A stretch of DNA of 36,241 bases. Source: an uncultured Neglectibacter sp. Its GTDB lineage: Bacteria > Bacillota > Clostridia > Oscillospirales > Acutalibacteraceae. Numbering within the stretch: the first letter of the stretch is position 1; each line of letters starts with the position of its first letter. A program made the position numbers and the translations under genes. The notes beneath the pieces were generated by a model. It did no database searches and was not told where the DNA came from. It worked only from the letters and a program-made list of their open reading frames with translations. Location of the stretch: contig CAJFEW010000011.1 of the NCBI GenBank assembly GCA_904374805.1, forward strand, positions 1 to 36,241. The letters are read 5' to 3'. Positions 8,392 through 15,492 of the stretch are shown here, piece by piece.

Positions 8392-9366
8392 TTACAGCTC
8401 CTCCGGAAGATCAAAAAAGCTGATCTTCTCCAGCTCGTCAATATCGTAACTCTTATTGGACTCTCGTTCCTCTTTTCTTCGCGCCTCCACCTGCTCCATA
8501 TCCTGCAAATTGCGAACGCCCTGGTTGTGCCAGCCTTCCAGAATTTTATTGATGTAGCTAACGTTGAACTTCCCGATGTTATCGGCGCAGCGTTCGTAAG
8601 CGGCGCTTAGCATCTCTGCCGTAAATTTCCATTGATAAACCCAGCGGTAGGCAGCGTCTTCCTCTCGTTTGGTGGGAGAGCGTCGCGGCAAGCCAGCCAC
8701 AGATTCCACTTTTGCCCATGCCTGTCTTTTTTCGCTGAGCTCACGAAGTTTTTGTTCGGCTGCCTCCAATGTAAAAATACTGCTCTCTGCCCAATCTCTC
8801 GCAACGGAGTCAATGTAGGCGGTTCCTGTTTTGCCCACATCCTTGGCGTAATGTAGCAGCATAACCGTCACTTCCACAGGCAAGCCATAATCATCGCAGA
8901 TGGTGAGCAAAGTTGCGCTCATGGCAGGGGAGAGGGTTTTTCCCAGGGTTGCCTCAGCCTCCTGCATCAAAAAGCGAATGTCTTCCGACTCGTTCATGCG
9001 AGCTGCCAAATGGGAGATATCCGGCCTTAGCATGCGTTTTCTAGGATAAGATGGTTCGGAAACCGGTTTAGGAGCAGGAGTCGGGAGAGAGGGTGCTTGC
9101 GCCTGCGGAACCGGAGCAATGGCCTCGTGTTTCCCTGCAAGAATGCCTGCTTGTTCCCAATACTCCACAGCTTCCGCAGCGGCCTCTACAGAGATTCCTA
9201 AAGCCTTGGCCAGGTCTTCCGGAGAAGCGGCCTCTCCGCCATGACGGAACATCCAGAGGATGACCTGCAGCTGTTCTTTTCCGGCTAGTTTCATATAGCG
9301 ATCTACCAAGACACAAGGAACTGCAAACACCTGATTCCATGGTCCCAAATTCAATTCGTATTTCAT
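8392..9366 (-). CDS. dnaD: DnaD-like replication initiation/restart protein
   Basis: A 324-residue protein with an N-terminal winged-helix part (about 1-80), a Pro/Ala-rich linker and two DnaD/DnaB-II type modules: one ending in YIDSVARDWAESSI, the other ending in YINKILEGWHNQGV, both with the conserved Y-I-x3-x3-W pattern. DnaD/DnaB proteins remodel DNA and bring in the helicase loader, which is encoded next. The start is debatable. ATG 9366 has GAGGGA nine bases upstream and leaves a leader of about 40 bases from the promoter at 9422-9414. A TTG at 9396 has GGAG upstream, but that site would lie almost on the transcription start. The acidic C-terminus ends FFDLPEEL. Confidence 0.85.
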   Translation of the reverse strand: MKYELNLGPWNQVFAVPCVLVDRYMKLAGKEQLQVILWMFRHGGEAASPEDLAKALGISVEAAAEAVEYWEQAGILAGKHEAIAPVPQAQAPSLPTPAPKPVSEPSYPRKRMLRPDISHLAARMNESEDIRFLMQEAEATLGKTLSPAMSATLLTICDDYGLPVEVTVMLLHYAKDVGKTGTAYIDSVARDWAESSIFTLEAAEQKLRELSEKRQAWAKVESVAGLPRRSPTKREEDAAYRWVYQWKFTAEMLSAAYERCADNIGKFNVSYINKILEGWHNQGVRNLQDMEQVEARRKEERESNKSYDIDELEKISFFDLPEEL

Positions 9367-9413
9367 TCGTTCCCATCCCTCATACGATTTCGTCAAAGCA
9401 ATTACTCCTTTAT

Positions 9414-9422
9414 AGTATAGCA
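9414..9422 (-). promoter_or_regulatory. Extended -10 promoter of dnaD-dnaC
   Basis: On the minus strand TGCTATACT (9422-9414) is an extended -10 box; the -35 region is only a T-run. Transcription would start near 9407, which is the argument for ATG 9366 rather than an upstream start. Confidence 0.55.
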
Positions 9423-9524
9423 TAGATTCTCCCAAGAAAAAAGTGGGTCTTCCTTCTTGATGCAGAAAGATCCGGGCTTTTCAAGAAGGCTGCATGGATG
9501 AAAACCGTGTTTAAGAAAATATGG

Positions 9525-9554
9525 TTGACAACCTCCGGCTGTTTCTGTTATAAT
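9525..9554 (+). promoter_or_regulatory. Strong sigma-A promoter of the tRNA-Thr gene
   Basis: Perfect TTGACA (9525-9530) and perfect TATAAT (9549-9554) with an 18-base spacer. The predicted start near 9561 leaves a leader of about 73 bases before the tRNA. Confidence 0.85.
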
Positions 9555-9633
9555 TACGTCGTTGCTTTTGAAAGGGAGTATAGGTCCAAGCCAACTACCC
9601 AGGCAAGAAAGCAGTGCTTAAAATCCAGAATTT

Positions 9634-9709
9634 GCTGGCATAGCTCAGTCGGTAGAGCAGCTGATTCGTAATCAGCAGGTCGTGTGTTCGAGTCACATTG
9701 CCAGCTCCA
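9634..9709 (+). tRNA. tRNA-Thr (anticodon CGU)
   Basis: A 76-base cloverleaf with encoded CCA. The acceptor arms are GCTGGCA and TGCCAGC, the D-arm GCTC/GAGC, the anticodon stem GCTGA/TCAGC around loop TTCGTAA (anticodon CGT), and the T-arm GTGTG/CACAT with loop TTCGAGT. The discriminator base is T, then CCA. CGU reads ACG threonine codons. It is a single-gene transcription unit with its own promoter and terminator. Confidence 0.95.
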
Positions 9710-9713
9710 AAGA

Positions 9714-9748
9714 AAGCCCGAGAACCTATAGGTTTTCGGGCTTCCTTT
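9714..9748 (+). terminator. Terminator of tRNA-Thr
   Basis: The arms 9714-9726 and 9731-9743 (core AAGCCCGA/TCGGGCTT) enclose a TATA loop and are followed by CCTTTTT. It starts five bases after the tRNA CCA end. Confidence 0.85.
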
Positions 9749-9860
9749 TTCTGTTTAAGGTCCCGCACAGCGCGCTCCCGCTTCTAGTTCCAAAGGAAGG
9801 TGGAGTGCTCTTCCGAGTAAGAAATAGCAAGAGCTGCTTATCTCACGTTTTTTGTTCGAG

Positions 9861-9889
9861 TTGCGCAATCCGTATGGGTGTGATATACT
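9861..9889 (+). promoter_or_regulatory. Sigma-A promoter of traX-like/vanX-like genes
   Basis: TTGCGC (9861-9866) and TATACT (9884-9889) are separated by 17 bases. It would drive the TraX-like gene and the lipoprotein gene that follows at 18 bases. Confidence 0.55.
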
Positions 9890-9941
9890 GGTTTCTAGAT
9901 AAAAGCAACGGGCTTTCTGGTGAAACAGAGAAAAAACGGCG

Positions 9942-10745
9942 TTGTTTTGGAAAAGTGTAAAAAGTCTCTTGCCTTATTTTGGGCAATTTCTGAGCCTATT
10001 GTGTGGTGTTGCTGTGAAAAACAGAATATGTAAACGGGAAACTAGGAGCCTGACATCCAATCAGTTAAAAATTCTCGCCATTACCGCCATGGTATTTGAC
10101 CATCTGGTTCTTGGTTTCGTTCCCTACGAGACGTGGACTTGGGGATGGCTTTTGCGTGTGCCAGGCCGTGTGGTTGCTCCAATTATGTGTTACTTCATTG
10201 CAGAAGGGTACCGCTATACCTCCAATCGAAAGAAGTACTTTCTTCGGTTAGTAGGTTTTGCTTTGCTCTCGCATTTTCCCTATGACCTATATTTTGGCCT
10301 TGGTTTTCTGCAGGCGACCAGTGTGATCTGGGCACTGGCCATGGGATTGGCTGCGCTCACTGCGGTCAAAAGCGAGAATTTGCCAGGGGTTCTTAAACTT
10401 TTAGCGCTGGGCGCTTGCTGTTTGCTTGCCATTACCGCCGATTGGAATTACATAGCTGTCCTATGGGTTGTTGGGTTCGGATGGTTTCATGGCAGTTTTA
10501 AGAAGCAAATGCTCTGGTTTGTGGGAATAGGAATGCTGCTTTACGTTGTGCCTATCTTCGGGGAAGCTGCGGAACCGGGATGGGAATTTCAGTGGTTCCG
10601 GCTGGGGATTTTCCTGGCGATTCCCCTTCTAGCCTTTTACCACGGCCGTAGGGGGAGTAAAGCAAAGGTTGTCACTTGGTTTTTCTATATATTTTATCCC
10701 GTTCATCTACTGGTCCTCTATGTAGCGAGGCTGGTTATTTCTTAA
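9942..10745 (+). CDS. TraX-family membrane protein
   Basis: A polytopic membrane protein of 267 residues if TTG 9942 is used, 243 if GTG 10014 is used. The conserved core starts LTSNQLKILAITAMVFDHL and includes RVVAPIMCYFIAEGYRYT and LLSHFPYDLYF, the hallmarks of the TraX family (Pfam PF05857). Plasmid TraX acetylates pilin N-termini. Chromosomal copies in Firmicutes lack conjugation neighbours, as here, and their substrate is unknown; an acyltransferase-like activity on a cell-envelope molecule is inference. Neither start has a convincing ribosome binding site; extra residues 1-24 would add a hydrophobic segment. No ATG occurs before the conserved core. Confidence 0.8.
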   Translation: MFWKSVKSLLPYFGQFLSLLCGVAVKNRICKRETRSLTSNQLKILAITAMVFDHLVLGFVPYETWTWGWLLRVPGRVVAPIMCYFIAEGYRYTSNRKKYFLRLVGFALLSHFPYDLYFGLGFLQATSVIWALAMGLAALTAVKSENLPGVLKLLALGACCLLAITADWNYIAVLWVVGFGWFHGSFKKQMLWFVGIGMLLYVVPIFGEAAEPGWEFQWFRLGIFLAIPLLAFYHGRRGSKAKVVTWFFYIFYPVHLLVLYVARLVIS

Positions 10746-10762
10746 AAAAGGGGAATCACAGA

Positions 10763-11983
10763 GTGAAACGTATTTTGTCGATGTGTATGGCAATGATCTT
10801 AGTGTGTGGGTGCTTTTCCGGCTGTAGTTGGTTGGGGGAGGAAAGTTCTTCCAGCTCTGTCCCGGCAGTTTCAGAAACCGCCTCTCCGTCTTCCACGGTT
10901 AGCGCAGCGCCAGCTTCTCCAACACCCGAACCCACTCCGGTTCCCACGCCTACTCCAACAGCTACGCCCAGTCCCACGCCTGAACCTTTGGACTACATGG
11001 CCAGCGGAGGAAACTTGGAACTTCCTGTGAGCGGGGCCACCGGATATGCTTCCGTAAACCTTACTGTGCGAGAGACGCCTGGAAAAGAGGGAAACGCTCT
11101 GGAGGTGATAGCACCCGGAACCGCCTTTCAAATCCTTTCGGAAGAGGGGGAGTGGTGGCAAGTGAAAACAGAGGCTGTCACCGGATGGGTGGCCCACGCG
11201 TATTGCTTTATCAACCTGCCGGACGTGATCCCCTCTATTGTGTACAACTGCTCGAACGCCTCTGCGTCCCTTTTTGTGTCCAGGGGGAAATCCATTCCAA
11301 ACATAACCGGCGAAAAGCTGTATGATGCTTTTGGATACAATGAGCGCCTGGAAGAAGAGGAATATATTGTCCCTGTGCTGTATGTGATGGCCAAAAAGAT
11401 CTGCGCAGCGCAGCAGGCCGCCTTGGGTGCAGGCAACACCCTAGTGATCTATGAGGGATTTCGTCCCTACGAAGTGCAGCTAAAGGTAGCTTCCAATTTG
11501 GAAGCTTTGGCAGAACAAGATGCGGAAGTCTATGAGGGTATTACAACCTCTCCTTGGTCAATTGGGTGGTTTATTGCCCAAGACGTTTCCAATCACCAGA
11601 AAGGCTATGCCATCGATGTATCCTTAGCTTCCGTAGGAGAGACAGAGCATCGTGTCGCAGGAGAGTATGGATACACACGGGTAACCTCGTATACAGAATA
11701 TGAAATGCCCACTGCCATGCATGAGTTAAGCGCGGCAGCTGCCAGCTTGTCCGTGCCTGTCAGTTCTCAGTCCAGAACTGCTTGGCAGGAAGTTGCCGCG
11801 GCTAGCTCCATGAACGAGGCCGCTCTTTTGCTGCGAGGGTATTGCACAGACGCGGGCCTGACTCCTCTGGCATCTGAATGGTGGCATTTCAATGATTTGG
11901 ATGCAGCAGAGATTGCCAACCAAACCGTAAACGACGGGAATTACTACTTGCAGACGGTTTGCAGCGCTGCACCTGCCGGTTAA
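10763..11983 (+). CDS. Lipoprotein with SH3b domain and VanX-like M15 D-Ala-D-Ala dipeptidase domain
   Basis: A 406-residue protein from GTG 10763, with AAAGGGG upstream. A lipoprotein signal (cysteines C17 or C21) is followed by a Ser-rich part and a Pro/Thr linker, then a bacterial SH3 domain around 92-155 and a C-terminal peptidase M15D-like domain. The VanX zinc and catalytic residues are all there: R234 (in YEGFRP), H278 and D285 (in SNHQKGYAID), E372 and H375 (in EWWHF), with the same spacings as VanX (H to D is 7, E to H is 3). VanX is cytoplasmic and cleaves D-Ala-D-Ala; this one should work outside the membrane, so wall-peptide trimming or recycling is more likely than vancomycin resistance. 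No vanH/vanA genes are nearby. Confidence 0.85.
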   Translation: MKRILSMCMAMILVCGCFSGCSWLGEESSSSSVPAVSETASPSSTVSAAPASPTPEPTPVPTPTPTATPSPTPEPLDYMASGGNLELPVSGATGYASVNLTVRETPGKEGNALEVIAPGTAFQILSEEGEWWQVKTEAVTGWVAHAYCFINLPDVIPSIVYNCSNASASLFVSRGKSIPNITGEKLYDAFGYNERLEEEEYIVPVLYVMAKKICAAQQAALGAGNTLVIYEGFRPYEVQLKVASNLEALAEQDAEVYEGITTSPWSIGWFIAQDVSNHQKGYAIDVSLASVGETEHRVAGEYGYTRVTSYTEYEMPTAMHELSAAAASLSVPVSSQSRTAWQEVAAASSMNEAALLLRGYCTDAGLTPLASEWWHFNDLDAAEIANQTVNDGNYYLQTVCSAAPAG

Positions 11984-12020
11984 CGCCGCAACGAAAAAAT
12001 ATTTTCATGGGCCTGTGAAG

Positions 12021-12056
12021 CAAGGCGCTCGTCGGGAAATCCCGGCGGGCGCCTTG
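12021..12056 (+). terminator. GC-rich hairpin after the VanX-like gene
   Basis: A 16-base stem (12021-12036 with 12041-12056, two G-U pairs) encloses an AAAT loop. The tail is TTGTTCGC, a poor U-tract. It separates the lipoprotein gene from the sporulation operon and ends just before the candidate sigma-E promoter. Confidence 0.6.
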
Positions 12057-12060
12057 TTCG

Positions 12061-12086
12061 CATATTTCATCCGTCAGCGCATAGAT
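12061..12086 (+). promoter_or_regulatory. Candidate sigma-E promoter of the sipL-spoIVA operon
   Basis: CATATT at 12061-12066 and CATAGAT at 12080-12086 are 13 bases apart. The sigma-E consensus in Bacillus is about kmATAww and CATACAmT with a 13-15 base spacer. Transcription would begin near 12094, upstream of the AAAGGAG at 12104-12110. spoIVA is sigma-E controlled in both Bacillus and Clostridioides. Confidence 0.55.
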
Positions 12087-12118
12087 ATGAGGTAAGAAAA
12101 AGCAAAGGAGTGGATCTC

Positions 12119-13645
12119 ATGCAGGCTCAGCGAAAAACACAGCCCTATGAGTATTTTGATTTTACGTTTGACGGCGCCTCAGAAGTGCCTATGGATACTG
12201 AATATACTCTGCCGGATTATTGCGCTGATATTCAAAAAATACTCAAGTGCAGTGTGACTCCGGAACTATCTTCCTACCACGTCAGCGAGGATATGCTTCG
12301 TTGCGAAGGAACCTGCGACGTGCGGATCCTGTATCTGGATCCCAAGGGAGATACCTTGCGATGCTGCGATTTTACAAAGGAGTTTACCGCCAATATTGCC
12401 ATAAAATCTGTGGAGGAAAAATCCGTTGCCTACGTAAAAGCCAGCGTAGAACACATGACCTGCCGTGCCGTCAGCGCCCGGCGGGTAGATCTTCATGTTG
12501 CCCTGAGCCTTCGTGCTCTCACCGTCGTACAAAAACAATGCCAGATTACCTACGGCATGGAAGGCGAGGGCGTGGAACGGCGAGAGCGGATGGCCAGCGC
12601 CACCCAAGCGGTAAACGCCATGAGCCATCAATTTTATATAGAGGACCGCCTTCCTCTAAAAAATGGGAAGCCTCCGATTGGGACCCTCCTGCGCAAGGAA
12701 GTTCATTGCCGTTCCACAGGGTGTAAGGTTTCCCAAGGGCAAATTGCCGTTACAGGGCGCGTGGAGATTTCCTTTCTCTATCAACCTGCTGAGGGAGGAG
12801 ATCCGGAACGCATGTCCTCCTCTGTGGATTTTGAGCAGGTGATAGCGTGCGACGGGGCGCAGGAAACCTGCTTGTGTGACTTGCGGGTAGAGGCGGGAGA
12901 GAGCTCCCTCTCTCCTCGAGAAGACGATGTGGGGGAATATACCAGCGTAGACGTTCGTGTGGGAGTGTTTCTTACAGCCTTTCTATACCAGACTTGTCAA
13001 ATCTCCTACTTGGACGATGCGTACTCCATTAGGGCTCCTCTGGAACTTCGTTATGAAGAAACACCGCTTTTGGACGTGCAGGAGATTCACTCTGAGGTGC
13101 TCAAGAAAAAGGGAACTCTTTCTGTAGAGGAAATCCAGAAGGTGGTTGACCTTTGGTGTGAGCAAGACAGTGTGCGGTCCCGCTGTGAGAAAGGGAAACT
13201 GTTTTACCGTGTAAAATTTACGGTTTGCCTGCTCTACCAGAATGTCCAGGGAAGGTTGCTTTACATGGAACGGCCTTTCGAGTACGAGACTGCTACGGAA
13301 CAGGAGGGAGAGCTGCCGCAAAAAAGCGATACAGTCTTTTTGACCGACCTATGGGAATACCGCATTGCTGATAAAAACTCCATCGAAATCTCTGTGGAGA
13401 CCTGGGTGTCTTCGCTGCTTTACAACCGTGGCTCCATCCGCTTTTTGTCGGCTGTCAGCTCGGATGACAGCGCTCCTGGCTTTCCTCACACACCGCAGCT
13501 GCTGGTCTACTATGCTTCGGCAGGAGAAAATTTATGGGATATTGCCAAGAACCACCGCGCTCTGCTTTCGGACTTACGAGAGCAAAATGAACTGTACGAA
13601 GATGTTTTGCCGGACGCGCGTCCGCTTATTCTGTGCAGAAGATAA
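12119..13645 (+). CDS. sipL: SipL-like spore morphogenetic protein (SPOCS/DUF3794 plus LysM)
   Basis: A 508-residue protein with an N-terminal SipL-like part (DTEYTLPDYCADIQKILKC at about 23-41), SPOCS/DUF3794-type beta-rich regions across the middle, and a C-terminal LysM-like segment (YYASAGENLWDIAKNH to PLILCRR, last 45 residues). This is the architecture of SipL of Clostridioides difficile, which binds SpoIVA through its LysM domain and ties the coat basement layer to the forespore. Here it sits 29 bases upstream of spoIVA, in keeping with a partner role. ATG 12119 has AAAGGAG eight bases upstream; a GTG at 12110 overlaps that site and is rejected. Expected in the mother cell under sigma-E. 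Confidence 0.85.
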   Translation: MQAQRKTQPYEYFDFTFDGASEVPMDTEYTLPDYCADIQKILKCSVTPELSSYHVSEDMLRCEGTCDVRILYLDPKGDTLRCCDFTKEFTANIAIKSVEEKSVAYVKASVEHMTCRAVSARRVDLHVALSLRALTVVQKQCQITYGMEGEGVERRERMASATQAVNAMSHQFYIEDRLPLKNGKPPIGTLLRKEVHCRSTGCKVSQGQIAVTGRVEISFLYQPAEGGDPERMSSSVDFEQVIACDGAQETCLCDLRVEAGESSLSPREDDVGEYTSVDVRVGVFLTAFLYQTCQISYLDDAYSIRAPLELRYEETPLLDVQEIHSEVLKKKGTLSVEEIQKVVDLWCEQDSVRSRCEKGKLFYRVKFTVCLLYQNVQGRLLYMERPFEYETATEQEGELPQKSDTVFLTDLWEYRIADKNSIEISVETWVSSLLYNRGSIRFLSAVSSDDSAPGFPHTPQLLVYYASAGENLWDIAKNHRALLSDLREQNELYEDVLPDARPLILCRR

Positions 13646-13674
13646 ATCCCACATCGCTGTAGAGAGGTAGAAAT

Positions 13675-15150
13675 ATGGAAGCCTTTAATGTGTACAAAGA
13701 CATGCAAGACCGGACCAACGGGGAAATTTATATTGGCGTCGTTGGGCCGGTGCGGACGGGAAAATCCACCTTCATCAAAAAATTTATGGACAGTGTGGTT
13801 ATTCCGCATATTGCGGACGGCATGCAGAAGGAAAGGGCTATCGACGAACTGCCCCAATCCTCTGCCGGCAGGACCATCATGACGACAGAGCCCAAATTTA
13901 TTCCCGAGCAGGCGGTGGATGTGCAGATCGACGAAACAGCTTCGTTCCGTGTCCGTATGATCGACTGTGTGGGCTACATCGTCCCCAGCGCCATAGGGTA
14001 TATCGAAGAGGATCAGCCCCGTATGGTGCGCACCCCCTGGTATGAGGAGCCCATCCCTTTTAACATGGCTGCGGAAGTTGGCACGAAAAAAGTGATTACG
14101 GAACACTCCACCATTGGCCTGGTTATTACCACGGACGGCAGCATCAGCGATATTCCCCGGGAAGAGTACGAGGAGGCGGAAGAACGCGTCATCGACGAAC
14201 TGAACCAAACAGGACGTCCGTTTGTCATGCTGCTCAACTGTGTGGACCCCAAATCCCAGGAATCTCAGGACTTGGCTGCCAGGTTAGGGGAGAAGTACGC
14301 CATCCCTGTGCTGCCGGTGAACTGCATCGATATGGAAGAACAAGATATTCGGGACATTCTTGCAAGCCTATTGTACCAATTCCCTGTCCGGGAAGTGGAA
14401 TTGGACCTTCCGGGCTGGGTCACATCTCTGGAGTCGAGTCACTGGCTTTTTGCCGGTGTCCTATCCACAGTTCGCGCTTCCTGCGGCATCCATAAAATGT
14501 GCCAGGTGAAAGGGATGCTGCACGCTTTAAAGGAGTGCGAAACCATTACCAACGTCACCATCCGGCGCATGGATCTTGGAAGCGGAAAAGGGCAAGCGGA
14601 ACTGGTGTTTGATCAAGGTCTGTTTTACCGCATTCTCAGCGAAAGGACCGGCTTGGAAATTCAGGATGATTCTGACTTGATGAAGCAATTGGTAGAAATG
14701 ACTTCCATCCGCCAAAAATACCAAAAGCTGCGGCAGGCATACGAGGATGTGGAGGAAACCGGTTATGGGATTGTCATGCCCGACGTGGAAGAGTTGACCT
14801 TGGAAGAGCCGCAAATACTCAAGCAAAACGGCAAATACGGCATTCGCCTCAAGGCCACCGCTCCCTCCATTCACATGATGAAGACGCAGATTCACACGGA
14901 GATAACGCCCATCGTTGGATCGGAACAGCAATCGGAGGAGCTGGTTCTGTATCTGCTGAAGGAGTTTGAAGAGAACCCTGCGCAAATATGGGAATCCAAT
15001 ATATTTGGAAAGTCTCTGCATTCTCTTGTAAACGAGGGAATGCACAATAAGCTGTACCGCATGCCTGCTGAGGCGAGAGAAAAGGTGCGAGAGACCATTG
15101 AACGAGTGATCAACGACGGTTGCAACGGTTTGCTGTGTATTATTCTGTAA
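13675..15150 (+). CDS. spoIVA: Stage IV sporulation protein A, SpoIVA
   Basis: A 491-residue protein, close to the 492 of Bacillus subtilis SpoIVA. It starts MEAFNVYKDMQDRTNGEIYI and has the Walker A motif GPVRTGKST (about 24-32), a conserved middle part and the C-terminal region ending NDGCNGLLCIIL. SpoIVA is a mother-cell ATPase that polymerises on the outer forespore membrane and forms the basement layer on which the coat is built. AGAGAGG precedes ATG 13675. It is the second gene of the operon, after its probable partner SipL, with the short membrane protein gene only three bases after its stop. Confidence 0.97.
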   Translation: MEAFNVYKDMQDRTNGEIYIGVVGPVRTGKSTFIKKFMDSVVIPHIADGMQKERAIDELPQSSAGRTIMTTEPKFIPEQAVDVQIDETASFRVRMIDCVGYIVPSAIGYIEEDQPRMVRTPWYEEPIPFNMAAEVGTKKVITEHSTIGLVITTDGSISDIPREEYEEAEERVIDELNQTGRPFVMLLNCVDPKSQESQDLAARLGEKYAIPVLPVNCIDMEEQDIRDILASLLYQFPVREVELDLPGWVTSLESSHWLFAGVLSTVRASCGIHKMCQVKGMLHALKECETITNVTIRRMDLGSGKGQAELVFDQGLFYRILSERTGLEIQDDSDLMKQLVEMTSIRQKYQKLRQAYEDVEETGYGIVMPDVEELTLEEPQILKQNGKYGIRLKATAPSIHMMKTQIHTEITPIVGSEQQSEELVLYLLKEFEENPAQIWESNIFGKSLHSLVNEGMHNKLYRMPAEAREKVRETIERVINDGCNGLLCIIL

Positions 15151-15153
15151 TCT

Positions 15154-15492
15154 ATGGAAGACCATGAGAAACTGAGAGAAATTCAAGAATGGGGAGAAGA
15201 GGAAGAGCTTTTCCCAGAAGAAACTTCGTCCGAAAGCCACGGAAGTTGGATCCCTCTTCTTCAAACAGGAATTTGCGTCGGCGTCTTGATCCTTTTGCTG
15301 GCGCTTCGGGCGTGGGATTCTCCTTCTTATCAAGCTTTTGCGGAGTGGTTCCAGGAGAAATCCACGCAGGAATTCTCTCTTCCTGCATGGGAGGGAATAC
15401 GGGAAGATTCTTCTCCCGCTCCCTCGCCATCTCCATCTCCTTCCCCTTCCAGTATGGGGGAGAAGCAGGATGTTTCCCTGCAGCGACTATGA
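15154..15492 (+). CDS. Short single-TM protein upstream of SpoIVFB-like protease (SpoIVFA-like position)
   Basis: A 112-residue protein. An acidic N-terminus (1-30) is followed by one transmembrane helix (about 32-52), then an extracytoplasmic part of about 60 residues with a Pro/Ser tract at 87-100. No domain is recognised. The start lies three bases after the spoIVA stop with no clear ribosome binding site, suggesting coupling to spoIVA. Its TGA stop overlaps the ATG of the next gene (ATGA at 15489-15492). In Bacillus the equivalent position is taken by SpoIVFA, which holds and inhibits SpoIVFB and has an M23-type domain outside the membrane. This protein has the membrane anchor but no M23 domain. 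A regulatory role is inferred from position only. Confidence 0.7.
   Translation: MEDHEKLREIQEWGEEEELFPEETSSESHGSWIPLLQTGICVGVLILLLALRAWDSPSYQAFAEWFQEKSTQEFSLPAWEGIREDSSPAPSPSPSPSPSSMGEKQDVSLQRL

Noticed and set aside
9561-9633. T-box or other riboswitch before the tRNA
   Set aside because: The 73-base leader precedes a tRNA, not a synthetase gene, and no stable conserved structure was recognised by eye.
9682-9960. 92-codon open frame starting inside the tRNA
   Set aside because: It begins in the tRNA-Thr T-arm and passes through the tRNA terminator; no family match.
10763-11983. Vancomycin resistance gene
   Set aside because: VanX-like residues are there, but the protein is exported and no vanH, vanA/B, vanR or vanS genes are near.
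13510-14208. 232-codon frame antisense to spoIVA
   Set aside because: A shadow of a highly conserved gene on the other strand; His/Asn-rich translation without any known motif.
14527-15333. 268-codon frame antisense to spoIVA
   Set aside because: Antisense shadow; low-complexity Leu/Gln/Phe text and no ribosome binding site.
15189-15488. Longer N-terminus for the M50 protease (start at 15189)
   Set aside because: It overlaps the whole 112-residue membrane-protein gene in another frame. The ATGA overlap at 15489 and agreement with SpoIVFB numbering favour the short start.
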